Source of the DNA: JAZNQL01 sp045590155
Lineage (GTDB): Bacteria > Bacillota > Clostridia > UMGS1883 > UMGS1540
Assembly (NCBI GenBank): GCA_045590155.1
Contig: JAZNQL010000013.1
Coordinates: forward strand, 1 to 12,165
Direction of reading: 5' to 3'
Length of the DNA stretch: 12,165 nt
Every line of letters starts with the position of its first letter. The first letter of the stretch is position 1. The translations under genes and the position numbers were made by a program. The notes below the pieces were generated by a model. It did not search any database. It saw only the letters and a program-made list of their open reading frames with translations, and was not told where the DNA came from. Shown here in pieces: positions 6,172-12,165 of the stretch.

Positions 6172-6396
6172 TTATACCAAAAAAGGTTTTAATTCTTCAA
6201 ATAAAGGTGAATCTTCTGTATGTATCTGAACTTCAATGGGATTTGCAAGGTCAAGACTGAAAATACCCATTATTGACTTCGCATCAACAATATATCTGCC
6301 CGATATAAGGTCAATATCAAAATCATACTTTGTTACAAGGTTTACAAACTGTTTAACATCATCAATTGAATTTAACATTATTTTAAAGCTTTTCAT
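6172..6396 (-). CDS. HPr-like protein lacking the phospho-accepting histidine
   Basis: A 74-residue cytoplasmic protein with the HPr/Crh fold signature. Residues 37-49, VDAKSIMGIFSLD, closely match the HPr block around regulatory Ser46 (here Ser41), and the C-terminal EVQIHTEDS...LFEELKPFL matches the last strand and helix. The GLHARP active-site loop is absent: the corresponding segment reads NSIDDVKQF (about residues 9-17), so PTS phosphotransfer through His15 is not possible. HPr fold with loss of His15 is known in Bacillus Crh, a CcpA co-repressor phosphorylated only on Ser46; a similar regulatory role is a reasonable inference. ATG at 6396 follows an AAAGGAGA site and a perfect consensus promoter. 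It is monocistronic, ending at a terminator. Confidence 0.8.
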   Translation of the reverse strand: MKSFKIMLNSIDDVKQFVNLVTKYDFDIDLISGRYIVDAKSIMGIFSLDLANPIEVQIHTEDSPLFEELKPFLV

Positions 6397-6424
6397 TATA
6401 ATATCTCCTTTCTTTTATTGAAAA

Positions 6425-6453
6425 ATTATATACTAATTTCCTTTATTTGTCAA
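6425..6453 (-). promoter_or_regulatory. Perfect consensus sigma-A promoter of the HPr-like gene
   Basis: TTGACA (6453-6448), exactly 17 bases, then TATAAT (6430-6425) on the minus strand, matching the consensus at every position. It begins two bases beyond the stop codon of the upstream secreted-protein gene. The leader is about 20 bases, so strong constitutive expression is expected. Confidence 0.85.
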
Positions 6454-6455
6454 TA

Positions 6456-7358
6456 TCAATTCCAAAAATATGCTACATTCATCATATCATCAAACAACAT
6501 AATAAGGGCCGATTGTCTTTGCTGATACGAATCTGTTCTGTATGAATTATATACATTCATAAGCTCGTCTGTGCTTTGCGAATTCTGCATTGCATCAAAC
6601 ATAAGTTGTGCCGTTTCAAAAGCGTAATTCATATTTACAAGCGACCACCACAGTTCAAGTGCAGATTTATCAAAGCCGTAAGGCTCTTTATATTCTTTAA
6701 AGCTCTTAAATGTTTCTTCAAACACAGCTTTATCTTCTTTGAATTTATCTGCTACGGTTTTGCTATATTTCCCGCTTTGAACCATGGCAAGCATATCATT
6801 ATGTGCTAAATCTGCTTTTGAAAGCTGCATAAGTACGGGATAAAATTTATCCTGGAAATATGCTATTTCATCATCAAAATATTCAATATCGGCACAAAAA
6901 ACATTTGCAATACGTTTTTCTTCGTTAAATACTACATTGCCCACCAAATTTATATCGCGAAGCTTTACAGCAGTATATCCGCCTATATTATATGCATCGA
7001 TTTTCTTACCGCCGAAATAAACTAAAATATCTGTACTGTAAACATCAAAAAGCTTTGTCCCCACAGGTATTGTTTGTATGGCAGGGATTTTTGGGGTACT
7101 CATTCTGCTGAAGTCACGATAAAAATCAACACGTTTTGCTTCAGCATCCCACAAAACGGTAAAGCCGTAATTTTCGAGGTCTCGTACCAAAACAACTGTG
7201 TTTCCGTCTATATTATACGTTGGTACCAGAAGATAATCTATATATGCTGTAATATCGGTTGACAAAACACTGCCTATTACATCGCCCACAGAAGCTTTTG
7301 CAGGTACGCAGGTTATTAAAAATGTTAAAATCAATATAAACGACAAAAGTTTTTTCAT
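6456..7358 (-). CDS. Secreted protein with two stalk-like (copper amine oxidase N-terminal-type) repeats
   Basis: A 300-residue exported protein. A signal peptide covers residues 1-22 (basic KK, hydrophobic core, PAKA-S cleavage site). Two related beta-rich repeats follow, at about 32-80 and 107-154; each has STDI, then a short strand, YNI-G-T(V/A)V-LRD(L/I), and an EEKRIANVF or AEAKRVDFY ending. This pattern is that of the copper amine oxidase N-terminal-like (stalk) domain, common in Clostridia wall proteins. Residues 160-300 are predicted helical, rich in Phe, Met and Lys, and I do not recognise them. ATG at 7358 follows AAGGAAGG. It has its own promoter and no obvious terminator. No catalytic motif is visible; a cell-surface role is inferred. 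Confidence 0.75.
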   Translation of the reverse strand: MKKLLSFILILTFLITCVPAKASVGDVIGSVLSTDITAYIDYLLVPTYNIDGNTVVLVRDLENYGFTVLWDAEAKRVDFYRDFSRMSTPKIPAIQTIPVGTKLFDVYSTDILVYFGGKKIDAYNIGGYTAVKLRDINLVGNVVFNEEKRIANVFCADIEYFDDEIAYFQDKFYPVLMQLSKADLAHNDMLAMVQSGKYSKTVADKFKEDKAVFEETFKSFKEYKEPYGFDKSALELWWSLVNMNYAFETAQLMFDAMQNSQSTDELMNVYNSYRTDSYQQRQSALIMLFDDMMNVAYFWN

Positions 7359-7389
7359 TGTTTTTTACCTTCCTTTTGTTCTTAAATAT

Positions 7390-7418
7390 ATTATACTCTT
7401 TTTTGCTTATTTTTGCAA
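7390..7418 (-). promoter_or_regulatory. Predicted sigma-A promoter of the stalk-repeat protein gene
   Basis: Minus-strand TTGCAA (7418-7413), a 17-base spacer and TATAAT (7395-7390), about 30 bases upstream of the start codon. Confidence 0.65.
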
Positions 7419-7485
7419 TAGCAAATTTAATAACACTGCTAATTATATCCATTTTTATAAATTATAGTCACTTTCCCAAAAAAAC

Positions 7486-7519
7486 AAAAAACCGAACGGA
7501 TTTTTCCGTTCGGTTTTTA
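7486..7519 (-). terminator. Strong intrinsic terminator of the PEPCK gene
   Basis: A perfect 10-bp stem, ACCGAACGGA / TCCGTTCGGT (7491-7500 and 7505-7514), with a four-base loop and A/T tracts, starting seven bases beyond the PEPCK stop codon. On the minus strand it is followed by T6 and, after one G, T7. Confidence 0.93.
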
Positions 7520-7525
7520 TCTATG

Positions 7526-9289
7526 TTACGCTTTAAGTCTGCGTTCAAGTTCTTCAAGATTTTCTTTGATTTCTTTGGGGAGTTTGTCGCCAAACTGTTC
7601 AAAGTATTCTTTCTGAAGAGCTACGTCTTCAAGCCATACTTCTCTGTCAACGCTCAAAAGTTCTTTCATAACTTCTTCGCTTACATCAAGGCCTTCTGTG
7701 TCAATGTTTTCGGGTAAGAAACCGATTTCGCTGTCATGTGCAGCTACTTTTCCTTCGCATCTGTCTAAAATCCAGAGCAATACTCTCATATTATCGCCAA
7801 AGCCGGGCCAGATGAATTCGCCGTTTTCGTTCTGTCTGAACCAGTTAACGTGGAAGATTTTAGGAGCTTTGTCTGCATCCATCTTTTCGCCCATTTCGAG
7901 CCAATGTGCAAAGTAGTCTGCCATATTGTAGCCTACGAAGGGCTTCATAGCCATGGGGTCACGTCTTACAACGCCAACCGCACCTGCTGCTGCAGCTGTA
8001 GTTTCAGATGCCATTGTAGCACCAATGTAAACGCCGTGTTCCCAATCTCTTGCCTGGTATACGAGGGGAGCTGTCTTTGCACGTCTGCCGCCGAATACGA
8101 TTGCCGAAATCGGTACGCCTTCGCCGTTTTCAAATTCGCTTGAAATGCAGGGGCAGTTTACAGCGGGTGCTGTGAAACGTGAGTTAGGATGAGCGAGCTT
8201 ACCTTCATAGGTTTTGCCGTTAACCTTCTTACCTGTCCATTCTATGCAGTTTTCGGGAGGATTCTTATCAAGACCTTCCCACCAAACTGTGTTATCATCA
8301 GCATTTATAGCAACGTTTGTGAAGATAGTATTCTTCTTTGTAGCCATAAGTGCGTTGTAGTTTGTTTTTTCGCTTGTGCCAGGTGCAACACCAAAGAAGC
8401 CTGCTTCGGGGTTTACGGCATAAAGTCTGCCATCAGCACCAACTCTGAGCCAAGCTATATCGTCGCCAACTGTCCAAACCTTGTAGCCCTGCTTTTTAAG
8501 ATATTCGGGAGGAATAAGCATTGCAAGGTTTGTTTTACCGCAAGCTGAAGGGAATGCTGCTGCGATATATTTAACTTCGCCTTTGGGATTTTCAAGGCCT
8601 AAAATAAGCATATGTTCTGCCATCCAGCCTTCCTGCATACCAAGGTATGAAGCAATTCTCAAAGCAAAGCACTTTTTGCCTAAAAGTACGTTTCCGCCAT
8701 ATGCGGAGTTAATTGAGCAGATGTAGTTGTCCTGGGGGAACTGTACGATATATCTTTCTTCAGGATTTACATCTTTTTTAGCATGTAAGCACTTGATAAA
8801 GTCGCCTTCTGTTCCTAAAGCTTCAAGAACTTTATTGCCTATTCTTGTCATAATAGCCATATTAAGTACAACGTATATACTGTCGGTTAATTCAATACCG
8901 ATTTTTGAGAATTTTGAACCAACAGGACCCATTGAATAAGGAATTACATACATTGTTCTGCCAGCCATTGAGCCTTTGTATAAAGCCCAAAGCTTTTCGT
9001 ACATTTTAGCAGGTTCCATCCAGTTATTTGTGGGGCCTGCTTCTTCCTTTGTGGGTGTGCAGATAAATGTTCTGTCCTCAACACGTGCAACGTCATTTTC
9101 TGCTGTTCTGTGATAGTAGCAACCGGGAAGCTTTTCCTGATTGAGTTTTATTATTTCTCCTGATTCGCAAGCTTCTGCGCGGAGCTGTTCAAGCTGATCT
9201 TCTTCACCTGTAATCCATACTATATTTGCAGGAGTTACAAGTTCTTCCATTTCGGAAATCCATGCAAGTAATTTTTTGTTATCTGTCAT
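7526..9289 (-). CDS. pckG: Phosphoenolpyruvate carboxykinase, GTP-type
   Basis: Catalyses the reversible conversion of oxaloacetate and GTP to PEP, GDP and CO2 (EC 4.1.1.32), the gluconeogenic step that can also run as PEP carboxylation in fermenters. The 587 residues fit the GTP family, not the shorter ATP-type PckA. Visible features are ARVEDRTF near 68-75 (substrate Arg), SAYGGNVLLGKKC near 195-207, GWMAEHMLILG near 221-231 (metal His), the P-loop FPSACGKTN at 246-254 with its mobile-loop Cys, GDDIAW near 275-280 (metal Asp), PEAGFFGVAPGTS near 294-306 and WPGFGDN near 494-500 (guanine pocket). ATG at 9289 follows AGGAAGGA. The sequence is visibly less AT-rich and more codon-biased than its neighbours, which suggests high expression. 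It is monocistronic. Confidence 0.96.
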   Translation of the reverse strand: MTDNKKLLAWISEMEELVTPANIVWITGEEDQLEQLRAEACESGEIIKLNQEKLPGCYYHRTAENDVARVEDRTFICTPTKEEAGPTNNWMEPAKMYEKLWALYKGSMAGRTMYVIPYSMGPVGSKFSKIGIELTDSIYVVLNMAIMTRIGNKVLEALGTEGDFIKCLHAKKDVNPEERYIVQFPQDNYICSINSAYGGNVLLGKKCFALRIASYLGMQEGWMAEHMLILGLENPKGEVKYIAAAFPSACGKTNLAMLIPPEYLKKQGYKVWTVGDDIAWLRVGADGRLYAVNPEAGFFGVAPGTSEKTNYNALMATKKNTIFTNVAINADDNTVWWEGLDKNPPENCIEWTGKKVNGKTYEGKLAHPNSRFTAPAVNCPCISSEFENGEGVPISAIVFGGRRAKTAPLVYQARDWEHGVYIGATMASETTAAAAGAVGVVRRDPMAMKPFVGYNMADYFAHWLEMGEKMDADKAPKIFHVNWFRQNENGEFIWPGFGDNMRVLLWILDRCEGKVAAHDSEIGFLPENIDTEGLDVSEEVMKELLSVDREVWLEDVALQKEYFEQFGDKLPKEIKENLEELERRLKA

Positions 9290-9372
9290 ATTTTTTCCTT
9301 CCTCTCTCTCTTCTTTAATCTAGGATATTTTGTGTAAAGGAGTATAAAATCTCCAATTTTTCCTCATTATAC

Positions 9373-9400
9373 ATTATATCACTTTATTTTTATTTTGCAA
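9373..9400 (-). promoter_or_regulatory. Predicted promoter of pckG
   Basis: Minus-strand TTGCAA (9400-9395), a 16-base spacer and TATAAT (9378-9373). A second TATAAT lies at 9371-9366. The -35 box overlaps the last codons of rsmA. The leader of about 75 bases includes a small GGAG/CTCC hairpin but no recognisable riboswitch and no clear cre (CcpA) site. Confidence 0.6.
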
Positions 9401-10262
9401 TATTTTTTTGCTTTTTTTCGTAAAAATAATTTGCAAGCTTTGCAAATTCCGCACCAGAAAGTTTTTCTCCCCTTATCATACTGTCAAAACCGCATACTTC
9501 AAAAGCTTTTTCAATATCTTCTCTTGTCCCGAAAAGCCCTGCATTTTTAAGACCGTTTGAAAGAGTTTTTCTTCTTTGCGCAAAAGATGCTTTTATAACA
9601 GAAAAAAATGTTTTTTCGCAAAGAACTTCAAAAGGCGGCTCTTTTCTTATTTTAAGCTTTACAACAGACGAATCTACCTTTGGAGGAGGAGTAAATACAC
9701 TGCTTGGTACAAAGCACACTCTTTCTACCTCGCAGTAATAATTTGCCGCAACGGTTATTGCACCGTAGTCTTTACTTCCCTCTTTTGCGGTAAGTCTGTC
9801 TGCAACTTCCTTTTGCATCATTACAACTATTTCGGAAAGGTTGGTTTTTTCTTCCAAAAGCTTCATTATTATTGGCGTGGTTATATAATAAGGCAGATTT
9901 GCCGCAACACTTACACTCATACCTTCAAACTTTTCGGCTATAAGCTTATTTATATCAATTTTCATAATATCATCATTTATTATCTCGATATTATCAAAGC
10001 CTGCCAATGTTTCGCCAAGCACAGGCATTAAAGTATCGTCAATCTCAACCGCTACCACCTTTTTTGCCCTGCTTGCCAAAACCGCTGTAAGCGCCCCTAT
10101 TCCGGGACCTATTTCTATAATTCCTTCGCTGTCTGTTGCCTCTGCAATGTCGTACAAAACTCCTTCGTCATTTATAAAATTCTGACCAAAGGCTTTCTTT
10201 AAATGAAACCCGTACTTATCGCAAAGATATTTAATTGTGCTTCTTTCTGTAAGAGAGTACAT
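9390..10262 (-). CDS. rsmA: 16S rRNA dimethyladenosine transferase RsmA (KsgA)
   Basis: Dimethylates two adjacent adenosines (A1518 and A1519 in E. coli numbering) at the 3' end of 16S rRNA, using S-adenosylmethionine, during late small-subunit assembly. The 290 residues match the usual length. Seen in order are KKAFGQNFIND at about 22-32, the SAM-binding IIEIGPGIGALT at 48-59, the acidic AVEID near 71-75, the catalytic NLPYYI at 122-127, the FVPSSVFTPPPKVDS segment near 184-198, and the C-terminal SFAQRRKTLSNGL near 226-238. All catalytic features are intact. ATG at 10262 follows AAAGGAGA. The gene starts 15 bases after the phosphopantetheinyl transferase gene, so the two are likely co-transcribed. 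Loss of KsgA is the classic cause of kasugamycin resistance. Confidence 0.96.
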   Translation of the reverse strand: MYSLTERSTIKYLCDKYGFHLKKAFGQNFINDEGVLYDIAEATDSEGIIEIGPGIGALTAVLASRAKKVVAVEIDDTLMPVLGETLAGFDNIEIINDDIMKIDINKLIAEKFEGMSVSVAANLPYYITTPIIMKLLEEKTNLSEIVVMMQKEVADRLTAKEGSKDYGAITVAANYYCEVERVCFVPSSVFTPPPKVDSSVVKLKIRKEPPFEVLCEKTFFSVIKASFAQRRKTLSNGLKNAGLFGTREDIEKAFEVCGFDSMIRGEKLSGAEFAKLANYFYEKKQKNIAK

Positions 10263-10277
10263 ATTTTTCTCCTTTTG

Positions 10278-10796
10278 TTATGCAAATTTATTTATTATTT
10301 CACAGTCAATTTTTTCGCTTGAATATACATATGATATATATCCCGGAAAATTAACTTCGCTAAAATATCCGCTGGAACTTAAAGTATATGCCTCTTTTAT
10401 TTTTTCCATCCCCTGCCCTGTATATTTTACAAAGGCTTCTTTTTTTACCCACAGTTTTAAAAATTCTTCATCCGATTTTTCTGCAAGTTCCCTTTCTTTT
10501 TCCGAAAAGAACTTTTTTGCTATGTTTTCTTTTTGTGTGATTTTTCTGTCTTTCTTTTCTGCATCTATACCAAAAGGAGTTTTGCAAACTCCTATCATAA
10601 CAAGATCTCCGGTATGTGTTACACCTATATGAATATCGGCATTTTTTATATAAGGCTTGCCTTTTTCAGTTCTTGAAACCGTGATTTTGCAGCCTGTTAT
10701 ATTATGCTCTTTAAAATATTCCTCAACGCTTTTCACTATAAGTTGGTTTGTTTGTTCTTTACTTTGCACCTTTGTATTATAACAAAATATCTGCAT
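10278..10796 (-). CDS. Small Sfp-type 4'-phosphopantetheinyl transferase
   Basis: Transfers the 4'-phosphopantetheine arm from coenzyme A to a serine of an acyl or peptidyl carrier protein. At 172 residues it is shorter than Bacillus Sfp (about 224). The key motifs are present: GKPYI near 46-50, the IHIGVTHTGD strand near 55-64, FGIDAE at 75-80 whose Asp and Glu bind magnesium, FFSEKERE near 96-103, and LWVKKEAFVKYTG at 115-127 with the W-KKEA-K core. ATG at 10796 follows AGAGG. A promoter lies just upstream, and rsmA follows after 15 bases. No polyketide, peptide-synthetase or carrier-protein gene is in the window, so the partner may be the fatty-acid carrier protein or something encoded elsewhere. 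Confidence 0.88.
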   Translation of the reverse strand: MQIFCYNTKVQSKEQTNQLIVKSVEEYFKEHNITGCKITVSRTEKGKPYIKNADIHIGVTHTGDLVMIGVCKTPFGIDAEKKDRKITQKENIAKKFFSEKERELAEKSDEEFLKLWVKKEAFVKYTGQGMEKIKEAYTLSSSGYFSEVNFPGYISYVYSSEKIDCEIINKFA

Positions 10797-10837
10797 AAAA
10801 TTACCTCTTTTGTTGAACCTTGTTTGATAAAATGGCT

Positions 10838-10867
10838 ATCATAAAGACCGTATAATCTAGATGCCAA
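10838..10867 (-). promoter_or_regulatory. Candidate promoter of the phosphopantetheinyl transferase-rsmA unit
   Basis: Minus-strand TTGGCA (10867-10862), an 18-base spacer and TATGAT (10843-10838), in the short gap after the SLH gene. No terminator is visible in this gap, so read-through from the SLH gene is also possible. Confidence 0.5.
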
Positions 10868-10873
10868 ACAAAA

Positions 10874-11920
10874 CTACTCTGATTTAAACTCGCTTTTATA
10901 TTCTCGTGTTATAAGATTAATGCTTACATCTAGTATGCCATCGCAAGGTTCGTCGGGGCTATTTAGAGAAAAGTCAGAAGACTTATATACCCTTTCATAG
11001 TTTAAAACTGAACCCCAATCAGAAAGTGTTATATTTTCAATAGGCGGCGTATTTCCACTCATCTTTTCTAAAACAGGTGCGCCATCTACAAGAGGATATA
11101 CACTTCCGTCATTTGCGATTAGCACAAGATAATACCTTGCACCACTCGCATTAAATTTACGTTTTAAATATACGACAGTTCCATATTCATTATCGACAAC
11201 CGTGCCGATATACTCTGTATCAGCTTTTATAAGACTTTCTATCGTTTCTTCTTTTGACTGAGATTTCTTTTTGTATTGTGCCAAATGGTTTTGTTCTTCC
11301 CATTCACGAATTTTATAAAGTCTTAAAAATGTTGCAATTGCTTGCTCTTTTGTATAGTAATCCTGCGGAGCAAATTGCGCGTTTGAAATTCCTTTCATTA
11401 CATTATAAGAAACACAAAATTCAATACCACTTACTGCCCACTCTGATATTTTATCACTATCATCAAATATAACTTGCCTCATTTGATTTTGACCCGTGCT
11501 ATATAGCCAATATGTACGCTGGAGCATCGTAGCCGCTTGTTCTCTGGTAATTTGCGATATGGGGTCAAACAAATTATTTCCTACTCCCTTTATAATCCCC
11601 ATTCGTGCTGCCAACAAGACATATCTATTATCAGAATCATCAAACTTATTTCGTGGGGCAGAATACTTTTCCGCCTGGCTCTCTAACTGTTCAAAGGAAA
11701 GGGAAAGATTTTTCATTACAAAGCTTACTGTTAAATATGCAAATTCTTCTCTTGTAATGTTTTGAGTATAATTGTTTTGAAGTTCCGCGGGTACGAATCC
11801 GATATCTATAGCTTCAACAATTTCAGTTTTTGCCCAATCAGAGACCTCGTTTTCTGTTGCGCACACATTAAAACTGAATAATAAACACAGCGTTAAGCAC
11901 ATATAAAATATTTTCTTCAT
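10874..11920 (-). CDS. Secreted SLH-domain protein with an unrecognised C-terminal region
   Basis: A 348-residue exported protein. A signal peptide covers about residues 1-21 (VCA-TE cleavage site; the cysteine does not sit in a good lipobox). Three S-layer homology repeats follow: a divergent first at about 28-69 (WAKTEIVEAIDIGF, NITREEFAYL), a second at 93-137 (FDDSD, GIIKGVGNNLFDP, ITREQAATML) and a third at 152-202 (FDDSD, NVMKGISNAQFAP, TKEQAIATFL). SLH repeats bind secondary wall polymers and anchor proteins to the cell surface. A Lys/Glu/Gln-rich linker (about 205-230) leads to residues 235-343, a beta-rich region that I do not recognise. Having SLH repeats at the N-terminus and a small C-terminal cargo is common. 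ATG at 11920 follows AAAGGAG. No clear promoter is seen. Confidence 0.85.
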   Translation of the reverse strand: MKKIFYMCLTLCLLFSFNVCATENEVSDWAKTEIVEAIDIGFVPAELQNNYTQNITREEFAYLTVSFVMKNLSLSFEQLESQAEKYSAPRNKFDDSDNRYVLLAARMGIIKGVGNNLFDPISQITREQAATMLQRTYWLYSTGQNQMRQVIFDDSDKISEWAVSGIEFCVSYNVMKGISNAQFAPQDYYTKEQAIATFLRLYKIREWEEQNHLAQYKKKSQSKEETIESLIKADTEYIGTVVDNEYGTVVYLKRKFNASGARYYLVLIANDGSVYPLVDGAPVLEKMSGNTPPIENITLSDWGSVLNYERVYKSSDFSLNSPDEPCDGILDVSINLITREYKSEFKSE

Positions 11921-11954
11921 TCCCTTTATCTCCTTTCGCTAATATTCGACATTT

Positions 11955-11974
11955 CCTTATTGCGAGGCATAAGG
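11955..11974. repeat. Inverted repeat in the leader of the SLH gene
   Basis: CCTTAT and ATAAGG (11955-11960 and 11969-11974) are perfect complements around TGCGAGGC, and the stem can be extended by two G-C pairs with one bulged base. It lies between the stop of the upstream membrane gene and the SLH gene. No T tract follows on the minus strand, so it does not look like a terminator. Confidence 0.4.
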
Positions 11975-11986
11975 TTTAGATGCACT

Positions 11987-12165
11987 TTATTTTCTCTTAC
12001 ATTTCCCGATTAAATATTCTACCAAGCATTCAATCCCGGTCAAACACGCTATGTATATAATACCAATCATAATTTCTGTCGTAACAACCATTTCGCCAGT
12101 GGTATCCCAATATACATATTTGAAATACAACTGACCAGTGGTAAATATACCTATTATAGCAAACG
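11987..12165 (-). CDS. C-terminal fragment of a hydrophobic membrane protein (cut by window edge)
   Basis: An open frame runs from the window edge (first full codon at 12163) for 58 codons to a TAA at 11989-11987. The peptide starts FAIIGIFTTGQLYF and ends ECLVEYLIGKCKRK. It contains one partial and one full hydrophobic segment (roughly residues 1-14 and 26-50), followed by a short basic tail, a credible end for a small integral membrane protein with the tail inside. The other two minus frames carry stops, one near the window edge and one about 40 codons in. I do not recognise a family. The SLH gene begins 66 bases further on, in the same direction, so they may share a transcript. The true gene length lies beyond the window. 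Confidence 0.5.
   Translation of the reverse strand, partial: FAIIGIFTTGQLYFKYVYWDTTGEMVVTTEIMIGIIYIACLTGIECLVEYLIGKCKRK

Noticed and set aside
7213..7452. 79-codon minus-strand frame starting upstream of the stalk-repeat protein
   Set aside because: It overlaps the well-supported promoter and signal peptide region in a different frame and has no credible ribosome site.
7850..8548. Two plus-strand frames antisense to PEPCK (7850-8143 and 8189-8548)
   Set aside because: They are cysteine-rich shadow frames with no start signals opposite a conserved gene.
9290..9365. GGAG/CTCC hairpin in the pckG leader as a possible riboswitch
   Set aside because: The stem has only four pairs and there is no conserved aptamer-like core; it is probably chance.
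9576..10031. 151-codon open frame on the plus strand
   Set aside because: It is antisense to rsmA, composed mostly of Tyr, Phe, Lys and Cys, and is typical of shadow frames in AT-rich sequence.
10825..10841. TGATA-N7-TATCA inverted repeat upstream of the phosphopantetheinyl transferase gene
   Set aside because: The arms are only five bases and AT-rich; no further support.
1..12165. CRISPR arrays, insertion sequences, prophage, toxin-antitoxin or defence genes
   Set aside because: I found no regularly spaced repeats, transposase or integrase motifs, or defence-type domains; nearly all sequence is explained by core genes and short regulatory gaps.

Overview
This is a 12.2 kb stretch of an AT-rich, low-GC Gram-positive chromosome, most likely from an anaerobic endospore-forming Clostridia member. 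The evidence is the sporulation pair yabP-yabQ next to divIC and a yabR-like S1 gene, uvrB-uvrA in Firmicute order, strong AAGGAG-type ribosome binding sites, sigma-A promoters with 17-base spacers, SLH and copper-amine-oxidase-like surface proteins, and a DUF4364 gene. All genes except one (2543-3073) lie on the minus strand, so the window is best read from right to left.

Layout from low to high coordinates: uvrA (5' end only) and uvrB, joined by an ATGA overlap (1-2405); a short region with two promoters facing each other (2431-2516); a DUF4364 gene on the plus strand (2543-3073) with a bidirectional terminator; azlD-azlC, a branched-chain amino acid exporter (3100-4108), with its own promoter; a tRNA-Arg(CCT) gene followed by a terminator (4289-4397); the yabR-like, divIC, yabQ, yabP cluster (4462-6056); a small HPr-like gene without the phospho-accepting histidine (6172-6396); a secreted protein with two stalk-like repeats (6456-7358); GTP-type PEP carboxykinase (7526-9289); rsmA/ksgA and a small Sfp-type phosphopantetheinyl transferase (9390-10796); an SLH-domain secreted protein (10874-11920); and the C-terminal end of a membrane protein cut by the window edge (11987-12165).

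The genes are mostly core housekeeping: nucleotide excision repair, rRNA methylation, gluconeogenesis or PEP-oxaloacetate exchange, division and sporulation, plus a few envelope proteins. Promoters, terminators and overlaps divide them into about seven transcription units. divIC and the S1 gene appear to have a vegetative promoter separate from the sporulation genes yabPQ, and a terminator lies between the HPr-like gene and yabP.

I see no phage, insertion sequence, CRISPR, toxin-antitoxin or defence locus. The most interesting items are modest: the histidine-less HPr paralogue, the face-to-face uvrB/DUF4364 promoters, two surface proteins with unrecognised C-terminal domains, and a yab cluster that has lost its usual neighbours.
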